DNA of 64,000 bases, from the NCBI RefSeq assembly GCF_964204645.1, contig NC_134031.1, forward strand, positions 13,432,501-13,496,500, written 5' to 3'. Each line of letters opens with the position of its first letter. The first letter of the stretch is position 1. Origin of the DNA: Tubulanus polymorphus (Eukaryota > Nemertea > Palaeonemertea > Tubulaniformes > Tubulanidae). Made by a program: the position numbers and the translations under genes. Below, piece by piece: positions 32,492 to 43,790 of this stretch. The notes beneath the pieces are model-generated. The model saw nothing but the letters and a program-made list of their open reading frames with translations, was not told where the DNA came from and did not search any database.

Positions 32492-33026
32492 GCCATTAAT
32501 ACTTCCTGACTACTTTTATTTTATGGTTATCTAAGTGCAAGGCAAACATAGGTGGGGTTCCTTTGGCCCTCCGAATATATAGGACCAAAAGGGGTATTTT
32601 ATGCCATTTGGATTTATTTTTGCTTAGAAAATTTATTCAAATACTTTTTAGCGGGCACATTCAAATTCTGAAGGGTAGGACTAGTCCAACCCCTAAATCC
32701 ACTTGTATTCAGTCTCAACGTTAAAACCTTCACCGGCCTCCTACTCAATTTTTTGAATAAATGTAAAACTTATGGCAGAATTTATGGTTGATTTCTCGAT
32801 TTTTGAATCCCAAAGAATAATTTTTGAATTACTCAGTAGGATGACACTTGAATAGCCGGTATTCAAATTTTCCTATCAATGTGGGAGGTGTCTAGGTCTA
32901 GATGCGTTTCACAAACGAACGTCCTCTTTTAAAGTTTCTTTCTAGTTGTTATGTTTTGGTGGTTTTTACCCGCCATACCTTAGAATCATTTTTCTTAGTA
33001 ACTGTATGAATCTGTTATCATTTTAG
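32492..33026. other. Gene-free stretch before the first traced PKN exon
   Basis: Ends in the acceptor ATTTTAG (33026). No in-frame ATG can be attached to the exon that follows, so the initiator exon must lie elsewhere upstream, possibly left of this window. Confidence 0.6.
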
Positions 33027-33327
33027 GGCAACTACCGTCAGAGTATATACCAAGAACTCGGTCAGCGTTATGGCATCGATCCAGATGTTTCAGAATCCAC
33101 ACTTCATCAACAATTGGAGGAAATCAAGGAATCGCTTAAGAAGGAAATCCGTAAAGAGCTGAAGATCAAAGAGGGTGCCGAGAACCTGCGCAAAGTGACC
33201 ACTGATCGGAAAAGTTTAGCAAATGTAAATACAATGGTGAAAAAGGCAAACTGTAAACTGTCAGAATTGCATCAGGAGTTGCAGGAGCTCAACGCTCATC
33301 TATTGATGGCAAATCAGAATACTCCAG
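33027..33327 (+). CDS. PKN: PKN exon: N-terminal segment and HR1a
   Basis: Residues 1-100 of the traced product. Begins GNYRQSIYQELG in codon phase 0 and carries the HR1a Rho-binding coiled coil (RKELKIKEGAENLRKVTTD, then LSELHQELQELNAH). The KEGAENL motif is diagnostic of the PKN family. Donor CCAG|GTAAAG. Confidence 0.93.
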
Positions 33328-34499
33328 GTAAAGCTTAGTTAGAACTTCACAGCTCTAGTGCAGCCTGGAGCCACCTCTTTCAGCTAGTAGAAGTCTTCAT
33401 TTTGGCCTTGTTTGCGCTCGAAAATATTTACAGTTTTGGCGGATTTTTGTCTTACTTTGTATTTGTGTTTGGGGTGGGATTAGTCCTATTGTTTTTGACT
33501 GGTGAGAAAAATGTAAGGAAAATGTGAACATAAAAAATTCCCCCAAAAGACATTAATTGATAAAAAGATTTATGATTTTTCTCTCTGATGAGAGCAACAT
33601 TTCGTGCGGATTGGTCTAAGGTTAGAACTACTAAAAGGTTTTAGGAGAGACAGTCAAATGCCGGAAATGGAGCACCCTGAAAGTACACAGGATGTATCAA
33701 TGCACGCTAATTGGTTGAAAAAATTTTGCGTTGCTAGTTGCCGCACACGAGCGATTGATAAGCGATTTGACTGCGACAAAAATGTTTAATATTGTGCAAC
33801 TCATTGTTTACGACGAAAACCAAGATGAAGTTGTATAAACCGGCAGATAGGCAACAAGTCACTGCAATTTCAAGCGATTTCTCATTCTCACAAAATAGTG
33901 AAAAATCGCCCATCTGCGCCAGGCTTTAGCATGATAGCAGGGCATTACAGAAAAATTATGTTGATGAATACATGTACACAACGGAGAAATATTACATTAT
34001 TTTCAAGCAATACGTTTTTGCAGAATTCCAGTTCCGTACTCTTAATGTTTTTTTTAAAGGCTAGAAAATAGGAAAGAAAATTGACGTCCGTTATACCTTT
34101 CAAAAGATGAAAATTACTTGGGCCATGAAAATGCTTGTAAAATGATAAATGAGTTGTTTTGAGTTATGATTGTCGACGTGAATACATCACGCTGAAAACA
34201 ACGAACACCAGGCGGAAATAGCCGATCACCAATAAACACCCGGCGACAGTTTGATTGACAGTATTACTGATCATATGTACAGGAATATAGGCCAAGCTTC
34301 CTCCTGTTGAGATGATTGCTCGTAGATTTAATTCATGTAGTTGGGTTACCAGACATTGCCTCAATAATCTTTCAGATTTCCAATTGACAATGCCAGGCAG
34401 CCCCACTACATGAATTTTTGTTTTCGGACCTTGCTACAACTTGGAGTGAGCTAAGCTTTTATTATTACTTAGTTATTTAACTTTATCCATTATTTTTAG

Positions 34500-34600
34500 A
34501 TTCTGTCATGTCACCGGACAAGGAGAGAACGCCATCTTTGGTTGGTCCAATTAACCAGAAGATTGAGTCATTGCAGAAACAATTAGAAATAGAATTGAAG
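34500..34600 (+). CDS. PKN: PKN exon: linker and start of HR1b
   Basis: Residues 101-134. Acceptor TTTTTAG. Linker MSPDKERTPS, then LQKQLEIELK, the first helix of HR1b. Donor AAG|GTACTG. Confidence 0.92.
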
Positions 34601-35589
34601 GTACTGAATATTTGTAGTGCTTCTTTCACCTAAAGCATGTTAATCTTCATGAAATATATTTTATTATGACTAACCCTTTGAAACCCGAAATTTCCAATTT
34701 TTTATGACCCACAAATGTGTTGATAACAATAAATGGTTTAAGATAACTTTTATGAAATTTAAAACTGATTAGATTTCTGATACTGTAGGTCAAAAATTAA
34801 GGTCACCAGAAACTTTTGTATTTTTCATTTCCGGGCTCCAACTCGTAGACGGTTTGAGGTTACATTTGGTGCCATTTGATGGGTTGGTTATCCTATAGAC
34901 CTTGAGTTCATGATTAAGTTTCAGGTCCACTAAGTCAAAGGTCAAGGTCATCGGGAGCTTTTTCGTATTTTTCATTTCCTGTCTGCATTGACGGGTCGTC
35001 ATTCGCTCAGTGTATTATTTTGCATTTTTGGGGCCATCAGTCGTCTTCAGTGACATTCTAGTTTCTCATTGCTCAAAATTTCGATATAAACCGGCTTTTT
35101 GAATATTGAAGTAAATCGGCGATCTTTTTAAGTGTACTTTGTAACGTGATTGCTGATTTGATCGCTAGCTTACAATGTCAAATGTAAACAATAATAGAAG
35201 CACATGGTAGTCAGAAAAGGCGGTTCATTCATTTTAAGGCCAGGTTTTTTTTGTAGCGGCACCTATTACTATATTACAATGAAAAACTGGTGACAGACAT
35301 CTCTTCAAAATCTGATATAAACATTTGACCAGTTATTAGCCACTTAAGTACATGCATATATCACAGGTGCTCAATTGCTCATAGGAAGGAAAACTATTAA
35401 GTTGCGCTTAGAAATCGAGATTTTTTTTCAAAACCCGTAATTCTTAAGAATTACAAATGTATTTTTGGCCTGTATCACTAGCACATGTGCTGTACATCCT
35501 GACTTGCTAGTTCCCGTTTATTATAACAATTATTTGCAAATCTGCAGTTTTTGTTTGGGGGGTGTTTCTTCAAAATAATTGCAGTAAAT
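34601..35589 (+). other. PKN intron sequence before the LINE
   Basis: No gene. TATTTTTCATTTCC with flanking similarity occurs twice (about 34817 and 34964), a weak direct repeat about 147 bp apart. Confidence 0.5.
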
Positions 35590-35594
35590 GCATT

Positions 35595-37195
35595 ACAAAT
35601 ATTGTATACGAATACGAATATTTATTACACCCCAACCATTCCCATGGTATATGGAGAAAAAAAACAGTATTTCCAATTATTTACAAAAACAATAGATAAA
35701 AAGCACTTTGAAACATAATAAACGTTATTTACAACATACTATTTACACACTACCGGAGGGATCTATATACATCTAGACCTAATTTGATGAATTTAGCCAG
35801 TTTAAAAGTTGGATTTTTTAAAACATCAAGATTCCGAAAGGTATTTGAAAGTAGGTAGCTTTCACGGAATACGGTAAGTGATTTACAGTCAAAAATTAAA
35901 TGTAGTTCGTCACCTAAAACGTTACAGGTGGGACATAATCTATCGGTTCTCGGTAGATGGAGATTTGACAATTTATTTACAGGTAGGCCTAAGAGATAAG
36001 ACCCAATCCTGAACTGGAATAAACTGGTCACTAAGTCGTCATCAAGCCGATTTATATAGTTTTCAAATTTAATATCCTTCTTATATTGTCTAAAATTAAT
36101 GTATAACGGGTCATTATTTAGCCTAAATTCTGTCTCTTGCACATGCTGATCACGGAGTATACGGTGTAATTGTTTTGGAGAAGTCCTAGAGTTTACCATA
36201 GATTGTTGTGCCCAGATATACGAAAGGCCACAGTCATCAAAAGTCTTCTTAATAAATAACAGCCAGGGGCTCTTAAACCTATCATTCAGATACAAACTAA
36301 AAGATATCTGATAGAGAATTGAACTAAGTTTACTTTGTTTTCACTCAGTCGTTTTGACCCAATAATTTATCATTCTACGCTTTACGCTAATATACATAGG
36401 ATAACGTCCTAACTCTGCTAATACTTGAAGGTTATGGGAATATTTTGTAACTTTCATGATAATTTTACAAAATAAACAGTGGACTCTTTCGAATGAGTCA
36501 AGGTTTTCATATCCCCAGATTTCGCAACTGTACAACGCGATAGGAGCGACACACTTGTCAAATAGTTTAAACATTAAATCTACTGGAAGTTTCAGACGTC
36601 TGCCCTTTTGAATAATAGTATACATACTTTTATAAGAATAGCATACTTTCATAGCTTTATCATAGAGAAATATTTTTGCTTTAGCGAAACCACCGTTCCA
36701 ATTGAATTTCACTGCGAGATACACATAATCCTCAACCATCTCTAACTCCTGATTACCGAACATGAATTTCGAAATTCGTTTAATCCTACTTTTACTTCGA
36801 GCGAAGACTAATATTTTAGTTTTATCAACATTCACCGTGAGGCCGTTGTCGGCGCAATATTCAAATAATGTATCTAAATGTGACTGGAGAGTTTTCTCAT
36901 CTTCAGCAAATATGACTGTGTCATCCGCATAATGGATAATGAACAAGTTAAGTAAAGTCCCTAGTTCTGGGTCACAATTCACATTAAGCTTTTCAATATA
37001 CGACAAAGTTGGTTTACCGCGCGTAGCAAAAAAGTTTTCAATATCGTTTAAGAATAAGGAAAATAGGGTAGGTGATAAATTTTCACCTTGTCTTAAACCT
37101 CTTTCAGCAGGAAAATATTGTGATGTGTTACCGTTAAATCTAACACATGATTTCATCGAATTATAGATATTTTTAACTACGTTAAAAAAAAGTTG
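35595..37195 (-). mobile_element. 5'-truncated non-LTR retrotransposon (LINE)
   Basis: Minus-strand reverse transcriptase C-terminal part. 37190-36341 reads GLRQGENLSPTLFSLFLND and the catalytic IIHYADD, with NGLTVNVDKTKILVF and a thumb; after one in-frame TGA at about 36341 the same frame continues to 35750 with a Cys/His motif (LCPTCNVLGDELHLIFDC). This C-terminal module and RT style fit the CR1/Jockey-like range; the clade is not certain. Endonuclease and ORF1 are missing, as expected from 5' truncation on insertion. The 3' tail to about 35595 is AT-rich without a clear poly(A). It lies in a PKN intron, opposite to the gene. Confidence 0.85.
35750..37190 (-). pseudogene. LINE reverse transcriptase fragment, one stop
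   Basis: Open from about 37190 to 36344 and again 36295-35750 in the same frame; only the TGA near 36341 separates them. The YADD-type box is intact. Truncated N-terminally, so inactive. Few lesions point to a fairly young insertion. Confidence 0.83.
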
Positions 37196-37632
37196 TAATT
37201 AAGGTTGGCAGCACTATCTGGTAACAATTTTGAAAATTCAATTCAAATGGTATTTTGTTCAAAATTTATGGACATGATAAAAACAAATCATAATGTTCCA
37301 AAAACAGTCTGATCAGTGATCGCCACCAGGCCAACGGTAACATTCAAGACATGAACCTTGTACAACTTTCTTTTTTCATTTAAATCATACTTAGAATGCT
37401 GAAAGTAACTAAAAAATTGTCATGTGATTACGTATATTCATAGTCGCAATGTAAAGCCTGTCAAAGAAATGGGTTCTTGTTTATTTTTTGTTTAAGTGAA
37501 AAAATGGATATTGATGCATTCCAGAAAAATTTTTGTATTTGATATTTGTGTCAAAGGTTCGGGATTCCTCGATGCTTTAAGAATTATTCTGTTAACTATT
37601 TGATTTCGAAAAATTGTATGCAACTTTTATAG
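37196..37632 (+). other. PKN intron sequence after the LINE
   Basis: No feature seen other than the splice acceptor at 37631-37632. Confidence 0.55.
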
Positions 37633-37807
37633 GTCAAAGCTGGTGCTGAAAATATGATCCACATGTACAGCAGTGTTTCGGGCAATAAGAAGCTGCTGGC
37701 TGAGGCCCAACAGATGTTCAGCGATGCAAAAACAAAAATAGAAATTATACGCCTTCAAATAATGCGGGCACATCAGAATAGTGAGACTATGGACAATAAC
37801 ACTGATG
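37633..37807 (+). CDS. PKN: PKN exon: rest of HR1b
   Basis: Residues 135-192. Opens [14 protein letters not shown] and continues [20 protein letters not shown], the second HR1b helix. Acceptor TTTATAG, donor GATG|GTAATA. Confidence 0.93.
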
Positions 37808-38210
37808 GTAATAATGAGTAGATTCTCTGCTTCATTGATAGTAGGGTCATGACTGGTGATTGCCATATGTGAATGTATATCATATGCAAATGATCTTTAT
37901 TGCTTGGCCAAGGTCAGGTCTAATACAATATAGAGTTATATGATATATTGGATTTGACCCACAGGAGGTGCCTAGGGGCTGGGCCCAGATTTCTTTGAAT
38001 CACTAATTGTCATACAGTGTTTATTGGATCATCACTCAATTTAGTATAGATATTATATGGGCCAATAGTTTCTAAGTTACATAGCTATTTTTGTATCCAA
38101 TCCCTTATGGGTTGGCCCATTAGATTAATCAAGAATAATGAATTTATCTAAACGTAGCAGAGCTGTACCAGCCATATGATGAATGTTTTTGTCGATCTTT
38201 GTTCTTTAAG

Positions 38211-38365
38211 GTCCCCAGCAACAGGAAATAATGTCACCACTTGAGTTGCGAATAGAAGAATTACGCCATCACATGCGTATTGAATCTGCTGTTATAGAGG
38301 GTGCTAAAAATGCCATAAAACTACTGCAGTCTGCAAAGTCTCAGGATAAAAAAGCACTGCAAGAG
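38211..38365 (+). CDS. PKN: PKN exon: start of HR1c
   Basis: Residues 193-244. [18 protein letters not shown] followed by [13 protein letters not shown], the first HR1c helix. Acceptor TCTTTAAG, donor GAG|GTATGA. Confidence 0.93.
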
Positions 38366-38664
38366 GTATGAATCAGTCAGATTTGGCTTTGACAATGAAG
38401 TATAATTAGTATGTTCATTAGACGAATAGTGAGTGTATTTGATTTCCCACTTGCAAACCTGACTACTCCTGTTTGAGAGTAGTTTATATTCTTCTTAAGA
38501 GCTCATTTACTCGATTACTCCCCATGGCCGAGATATCAAAGTTAGTCCAAAATCGGACTCATTTCCTCCCATTTGCTGTGAAAACTCCTCCAAATGAATC
38601 TATATGCACCAATGTGGACAAGTCTGTAGTTGATTGATATATTCATTTGTGTTTCGTTTTGCAG

Positions 38665-38891
38665 GCTCAGTCCAGATATGCAGAATCGTTTCAAAAATAT
38701 GAATTACTACGAATTTCGCTGGAACGAAGAGTCGAAGAACTGAACCCTAAATCCAATCAACTTCAAATACTACGTGAAGAGCTCAGTTCCTCTAGTCCAA
38801 CATCGTTGTATGCGCAAAAATCTGGCCGCGATAAATGTCAATTCTCGGCATTAGCTAAACCAGCAGCGCTTACGGGAAAACTGGAAGTTCG
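38665..38891 (+). CDS. PKN: PKN exon: HR1c end and entry to C2
   Basis: Residues 244-320. AQSRYAESFQKYELLRISLE completes HR1c; KPAALTGKLEVR is the conserved first strand of the PKN C2-like domain. Acceptor TTTTGCAG, donor TTCG|GTAAGT. Confidence 0.93.
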
Positions 38892-39568
38892 GTAAGTACT
38901 TAAATAAACCCTAAAAGGAATGCTGCGCAATGGTTTTACACATTGATACCTTAGAACATGTGTTGATGTTATGAACTCCAATAGGCTTGCTGTACCATCA
39001 GGCTAAGGCTTAGAAGCATTGACTTCTTGGTTATGTTGGAAACAACCCTGAAAAATTTATTAACAGACAAAATGCATGTATGTCAATGGTTGATCGAAAT
39101 CAACCATGGAAAATTTCTGGTTGGATCTGGTAGGGTGCATAAATAAAAGATTCGATTTGAAATAAATCGAAATGTTGAAAGAAATTGAAGCGTGTTAACC
39201 TAGTGCCACTAGCAATCCTGGTGGATCATTGCTGATCCTCGCTTGTCACTGTAGTGTTGCCGGTATCCCATTGTTGAGATGGATAAATTCGTGTGACAAA
39301 ATATATATGTACATTGAATATGATGGTGTTTCTATGAAATTATGTCAATCAACCAAGATATTCAAAGCAGGTTGAAGACATTTTTGACAATGTTTTTATT
39401 CAGAAGATCTCTCGTGATTTCTCGGTTCTGGTACGTGTGCATCCCCGCAAACCTCTTTATGACACATTTTACTTGTTAAAGCTGGGTATCTTAGCTTTAA
39501 AAAAACAAATGATTTTGCTGCCTGCCTGGTCAGTATTTCCAAAAATTCATATTTTTCCTTTTATAATT
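38892..39568 (+). other. PKN intron sequence before the DIRS element
   Basis: Nothing recognised. Confidence 0.5.
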
Positions 39569-39794
39569 ATTAAATTAAACGAGACTTACCTGTAAGTCGA
39601 AGTTTGATTGTGATTCTATCGAATCATCAATCGGGAACGGAAAGATAACTTGAGAAGCACATCCGCATCTGCTACTCATTCTTTAACGCTTTGAATGACA
39701 TCATAATAAAATCAAATAAAACCAACTAGGGAGGGAAAACAAACAAGCAAACAAACAGCAAACAAAGGGTGGGCAAGTTATCTCTCCATTCCCG

Positions 39795-39900
39795 ATCGAC
39801 GATTCGATAGAATCACAATCAAACTTCGACTTACAGGTAAGTCTCGTTTAATTTAATTATTCTATCTCATCATCAATCTAGGTCACTTCGGATAACATGA
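39795..39900. repeat. DIRS internal complementary region, copy 1
   Basis: CGATTCGATAGAATCACAAT to GTCTCGTTTAATTT is the reverse complement of the left terminus (39569-39636); TTCTATCTCATCATCAATC to GATAACATGAG matches the reverse complement of the right terminus. It represents the two ends joined as in the circular intermediate. Confidence 0.88.
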
Positions 39901-40004
39901 GACTTTAAAGCATGATGGTATTCAAAGCCCAACTAAAAGAAATAATGTAAACCACTTCATTATTTTCAAATTCAAGGATATTACAAATTTATATATTTTT
40001 CCCC

Positions 40005-40957
40005 TTAATCTGTTGACACAACATCTTTATTATAAAACTTTCCAAAAGTTCCAGCATTCCTCCAACCTACTTTCTTAAGTATGTCATCCACTTGCACTCC
40101 ACTTTTATACATTGCACTCGTGGATGCTGATCTCGTTGAATGCGCCTTAAAAATCGACGTCTCAATCCCCGCTAAACTAAGCGTACACTTAACCCAACCA
40201 CTTATAGTTTCTGTACACACAGCACCATGTGGCTTAATGTAACTTTTAAACAATGCATCCGTTTCTGCCTGCAAGCTCTGAGTGCGCTGAATATACTCCC
40301 GAATATGTCGGACCGGGCATAAATTTTCATTACTAGGGAAGCCACTGAACTCTACAGTTTTAACATGCGACCCAGGCTTAGAAGTTTTTAAAACAGAGTC
40401 TATATAGAAAACAGCGACATCGTCTGTCAGCGAACACTTAGATAACTTAAGCTTTCTCATCGTTTCCGCTTGCTGACCACTCAATATCAATAACAATGTA
40501 ACAAGTTTAAATGTCAATGAGAGATTTAGTCCTGACAGCTGTAGTGACTCAAAATATTTAATTAAAATATTCACATCCCAGATCTGTACATATCGAGGTA
40601 ACGCCGGCCGTCTTTTAAACACTCCCCGCATAAACTTCCGGACTAACGCGTGTTCTCCACATGGCCGAGGGTAATAAAAGATGAAAGCGCTGAACGAGCA
40701 GTGTTAATGCTACTATAGCCCAAATTATTCTGGAACAACTCAGTAAGTTAGTCTAATACCTCAGCAACATTTGGCGAAAAAACATCGGTGGCTTTTTGAT
40801 CACAAAAACGTTTCCATCTTTTAATAAACGATCTGTATTGTTTATTTGTTCCTTCATGCCAAGCGCTGAGTATAATGCCGGTAGCTTCGCTTGAAATCCC
40901 TTTATTTCCAAGTGCTTCCCTGATACATGGCACCCCAGCAGAGAAAGTTTTCCCCAC
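40005..40957 (-). pseudogene. DIRS tyrosine recombinase, catalytic Arg changed
   Basis: The N-terminal core-binding part (EGTNKQYRSFIKRWKRF) lies at 40957-40751 and ends at a stop; the catalytic part continues to 40005. HSTR and YNK supply the HxxR and Tyr residues (AHSTRSAST, FGKFYNKDV). The first catalytic Arg, normally in a GQR motif, reads GQQ here (LLILSGQQAET). The stop and this change suggest an inactive enzyme. Confidence 0.82.
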
Positions 40958-41460
40958 AGCGGGTGTTCCACGTTGCTGTTGTTTTGTAGAAGAAGCTTAC
41001 GGTTCTTCAGTATTAAGAGTGGCACATCGATTACCATTGACATCAGCGTCGGATACCAGGACTGGCTCGGCCAGTTGGGCACTATCACTACTCCTGATGC
41101 CCTGCCTTCTCGAATTTTCCTTAGTATGTCTGGGATTAAGCTGAAAGGACCAAAGATATAAAAATTTTTATCTCCCCAGTTTACGGTAAAAGCATCTACT
41201 GCTATCGCCTCAGGGTCCGGCCTCCAAGACACGAACCTCTCAACCTGGCAATTATTTCTAGATGCAAAAAGATCCACCTCTATTTTCACATTCATTTCTT
41301 TAGTCAACTTTTTGAACGTTAGTGGGTTTAGCATCCATTCTGTTTCCAGACTGAATTTTCTACTGAGGGCATCAGCCTCCACGTTTTCAATTCCTGGTAC
41401 GTGGGCCTCACTGACCCAAGCATTTAGGCTTATGGCCCAATCCCAGATGTCTTGTGCCAC
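40753..41460 (-). pseudogene. DIRS RNase H end and methyltransferase-like region
   Basis: HVPGIENVEADALSRKF closes RNase H. Then VDLFASRNNCQVERFVSW, DAFTVNW and YIFGPFSLIPDI correspond to the DIRS domain related to phage N6-adenine (Dam) methyltransferases; the NPPY-type catalytic box is GPF here, so methylation activity is doubtful. Loses recognisable similarity towards 40900. Confidence 0.7.
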
Positions 41461-42077
41461 TTGTTACAAAGTTTGCTATGAGTACCACCCATGTTAGTTA
41501 TATATGCGACGGCGGTGGTATTATCTGTCATGACGCGTATGTGAACATCTGTACATTCACTGCACAAAGCTTTAAGGCTAAACAAAACAGCCATCAACTC
41601 AAGATAATTTATGTGATGTTTGGCTTCATCTTCCTGCCACTTCCCGCCACCGCAAGCGCCTGTGGCTTTATTTATGTAGCCATACCCTAGGTTACTAGCA
41701 TCTGTAAAGATTGTAACAGTAGGCGGGTCGTGAACTATAGAATTTTCACACATTTCGACATTCTCTATCCACCAAAGTAGGTCATGTCTAGAACCTTCTG
41801 AGAGCAGTACTGATGATTCATGGTCACCCCATCGTTTCAAGGCATCTATCTTATCAAACTCAAGCTCCCGGACATGTAATCTACCAAACATACATGCAGG
41901 CATATATGCTATTAAAGTACCTAAGACTTCTGCTAGTCTACGTATCTTAACTGGCTTTCCCACGGCTTGCAATAATTCATTACACATGTTCTGTACTCTA
42001 GCCATTTTCTCCGGGGTCAATCTTACAGCCATCTTGTGGGAGTCTAAAACAAACTTATGGTACAGTTTCATGCGCTC
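41430..42077 (-). pseudogene. DIRS reverse transcriptase thumb and RNase H
   Basis: LTPEKMARVQNMCNELL and RRLAEVLGTLIAYMPA form the RT thumb; RNase H follows with TIFTDASNLGYG, NYLELMAVLFSLKAL and RVMTDNTTAVAYI. No YLDD box, because the palm is deleted. A frameshift near 41450 moves the reading to the next ORF. Confidence 0.82.
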
Positions 42078-42634
42078 TTTGATCGCATCTGGCGGCGTAG
42101 CTTTATTAAAGCGTTTCGTTGTTATTTCAGCTAATCTGGCTGAAATCTCCGGCCCAATCGGCTTGTCATCAAACTCGGTGCTATGCCGTCGAGCAGATCT
42201 TCGTCTCCCTCGGACTCATGTCCCTTGTCCGAGAATAGCTCACTTAATGCCTTGTCGTCTTCACTCTCACTGGACATTTCAGGAGCCTTTCGCTTCTTGG
42301 GATTTTCCAAACTATCCAGCCTAGCTGTGATAGCGCCAAGGCAACTCATTATTTTTGCCAAGTCATTAGGCCTATCTTTAACTTTTGGTGCTTCACCACC
42401 GCTCGTTGACGCTTCGTCAATTTTCTTGGACGCTTCGTCCTTTTTATTGGGCGCTTCGCCCTTTTTTGTGGCCTCTTTAGCCTTTCTTTTGCCAATGGGT
42501 GCTTCACCCTTGCCTTTAATTCCCTTTCGGGAAGGCAGCTCTTTTTCAGTTGTCACAATTCCAACTGACACTTCGTCTAGGAGACAATCGTCCATATCCA
42601 TATCCATATTTATCCTTAGACAACTAAAATCCAA
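42078..42634 (-). pseudogene. DIRS gag-like protein, N-terminal part
   Basis: Starts MDFSCLRINMDMDM. Very Lys/Glu/Ala-rich with repeats of EAPxKK/DEASKK type (about residues 40-85), then ENPKKRKAPE and an acidic stretch. The first frame stops near 42131; the neighbouring frame goes on with EISARLAEITTKRF and continues into the RT thumb without the usual intervening gag C-terminus and RT palm. Nucleic-acid binding is inferred from composition. Confidence 0.6.
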
Positions 42635-43539
42635 TTCGAACTAACAAATCTTCGTATAATCCAACAACAAATGTCCTCTAAGTAGCTAATAATCCAACAA
42701 TTTATGTGAAATAACTATAACTAAAACTAAATCCAATTTAACTAGCAACAAAAGCGTGTGAACGAGTAAGCAGCACAGTGTACAATGAGTAGCAGATGCG
42801 GATGTGCTTCTCATGTTATCCGAAGTGACCTAGATTGATGATGAGATAGAAATAAAAATAAACACCTGCTGTCAGGTCATTTCCAGGGATTCTAAAACTG
42901 AGAAACAGGGTATCATTTTCTTGCCTTAGTTGTATGCATTTGGTCAATTATATTTTGTATAATATCTATTTGAATTCAATACCTGTGTGAATGGAAGGTT
43001 TTTAGCCCACTTGGGACTTAAGTCCCAGCGAGCTATTGCGTTCACTTTTCGTCAGTCGTTCGTCCGTCCGTAGACGGAATCCAATTATTTTGCGAAGTTT
43101 TGAAGACGCTTCAATGTAATGTCTTGATATTTGGGTTACACATGTACCTACCCTAGACACATCTTCAGCCCAAAAACTGGCGCTGTCAGAATCAAGATGG
43201 CCATCTGGCAGCCATTATTGTTCGCCAGAATCAGCACTTATTACACATTTTTTTGAAGACACGAAATTTTGAAGACGCTTTGATCAATTACCTTGATATT
43301 ACGTATATATTTGATTCCCCCAAGGGCCCATCAGCCTAAGAAAATTTGGGTCCATCGGTCTCAAGATAGCCGTCCTATGACCTTTTTAGTGCCCAAAAAT
43401 TTTAATTTCGGCCGTGTCACGAGTAATGTGACCGGATGCCTCAATACCAAAAAATACGGAAGCCGGATTTCAAAAACGAATATAAATTTATTACACGATG
43501 TACATCGGATTCATAATTCGTACAACGAAGAATAAGAAT

Positions 43540-43790
43540 ACTCGGCACTGGCTACCGACGAACGACGAATGATGATGAATTAGATACTCGGCACTAGCAA
43601 CCGACGAACGACGAACGGAACGATGAACGATGAATTAGACACTCGGCACTGGCAGCCGACGAACGACGAACGGAACGACGAACGATGAATTAGACACTCA
43701 GCACTGGCAGCCGACGAACGACGAACGGAACGACCGAACGATGAATTAGACACTCAGCACTGGCAACCGACGACGAACAAGATATTCGGC
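43540..43790. repeat. Minisatellite, about 72-75 bp units
   Basis: GACACTCGGCACTGGCAGCC / GACGAACGACGAACGGAACG words repeat three to four times. The core GGCACTGGCAGCYGACGA also opens each 291-bp unit that follows, so the two arrays are related. Confidence 0.88.

Larger units (their letters stand above)
39569..42856 (-). mobile_element. DIRS-type retrotransposon, internally deleted
   Basis: Inverted terminal repeats: 39569-39681 on the left (ATTAAATTAAACGAGAC inward to CATCCGCATCTGCTACTCATT) and about 42786-42856 on the right (AATGAGTAGCAGATGCGGATG). An internal complementary region at 39795-39900 is complementary to the left terminus in its first half and repeats the other terminus in its second half, the hallmark of DIRS1-like elements that integrate by tyrosine recombinase. 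Read on the minus strand it carries a gag-like ORF, a junction where gag runs straight into the RT thumb, RNase H, a methyltransferase-like region and a tyrosine recombinase. The RT palm is missing, so the copy is non-autonomous. Confidence 0.88.

Noticed and set aside
33604-33789. 61-residue frame inside the first PKN intron as an extra exon
   Set aside because: Phases and splice sites do not fit, and flanking exons join in frame without it.
42183-42644. 153-residue Ser/Pro-rich frame on the + strand
   Set aside because: Antisense shadow of the DIRS gag-like ORF, whose minus-strand reading fits the element.
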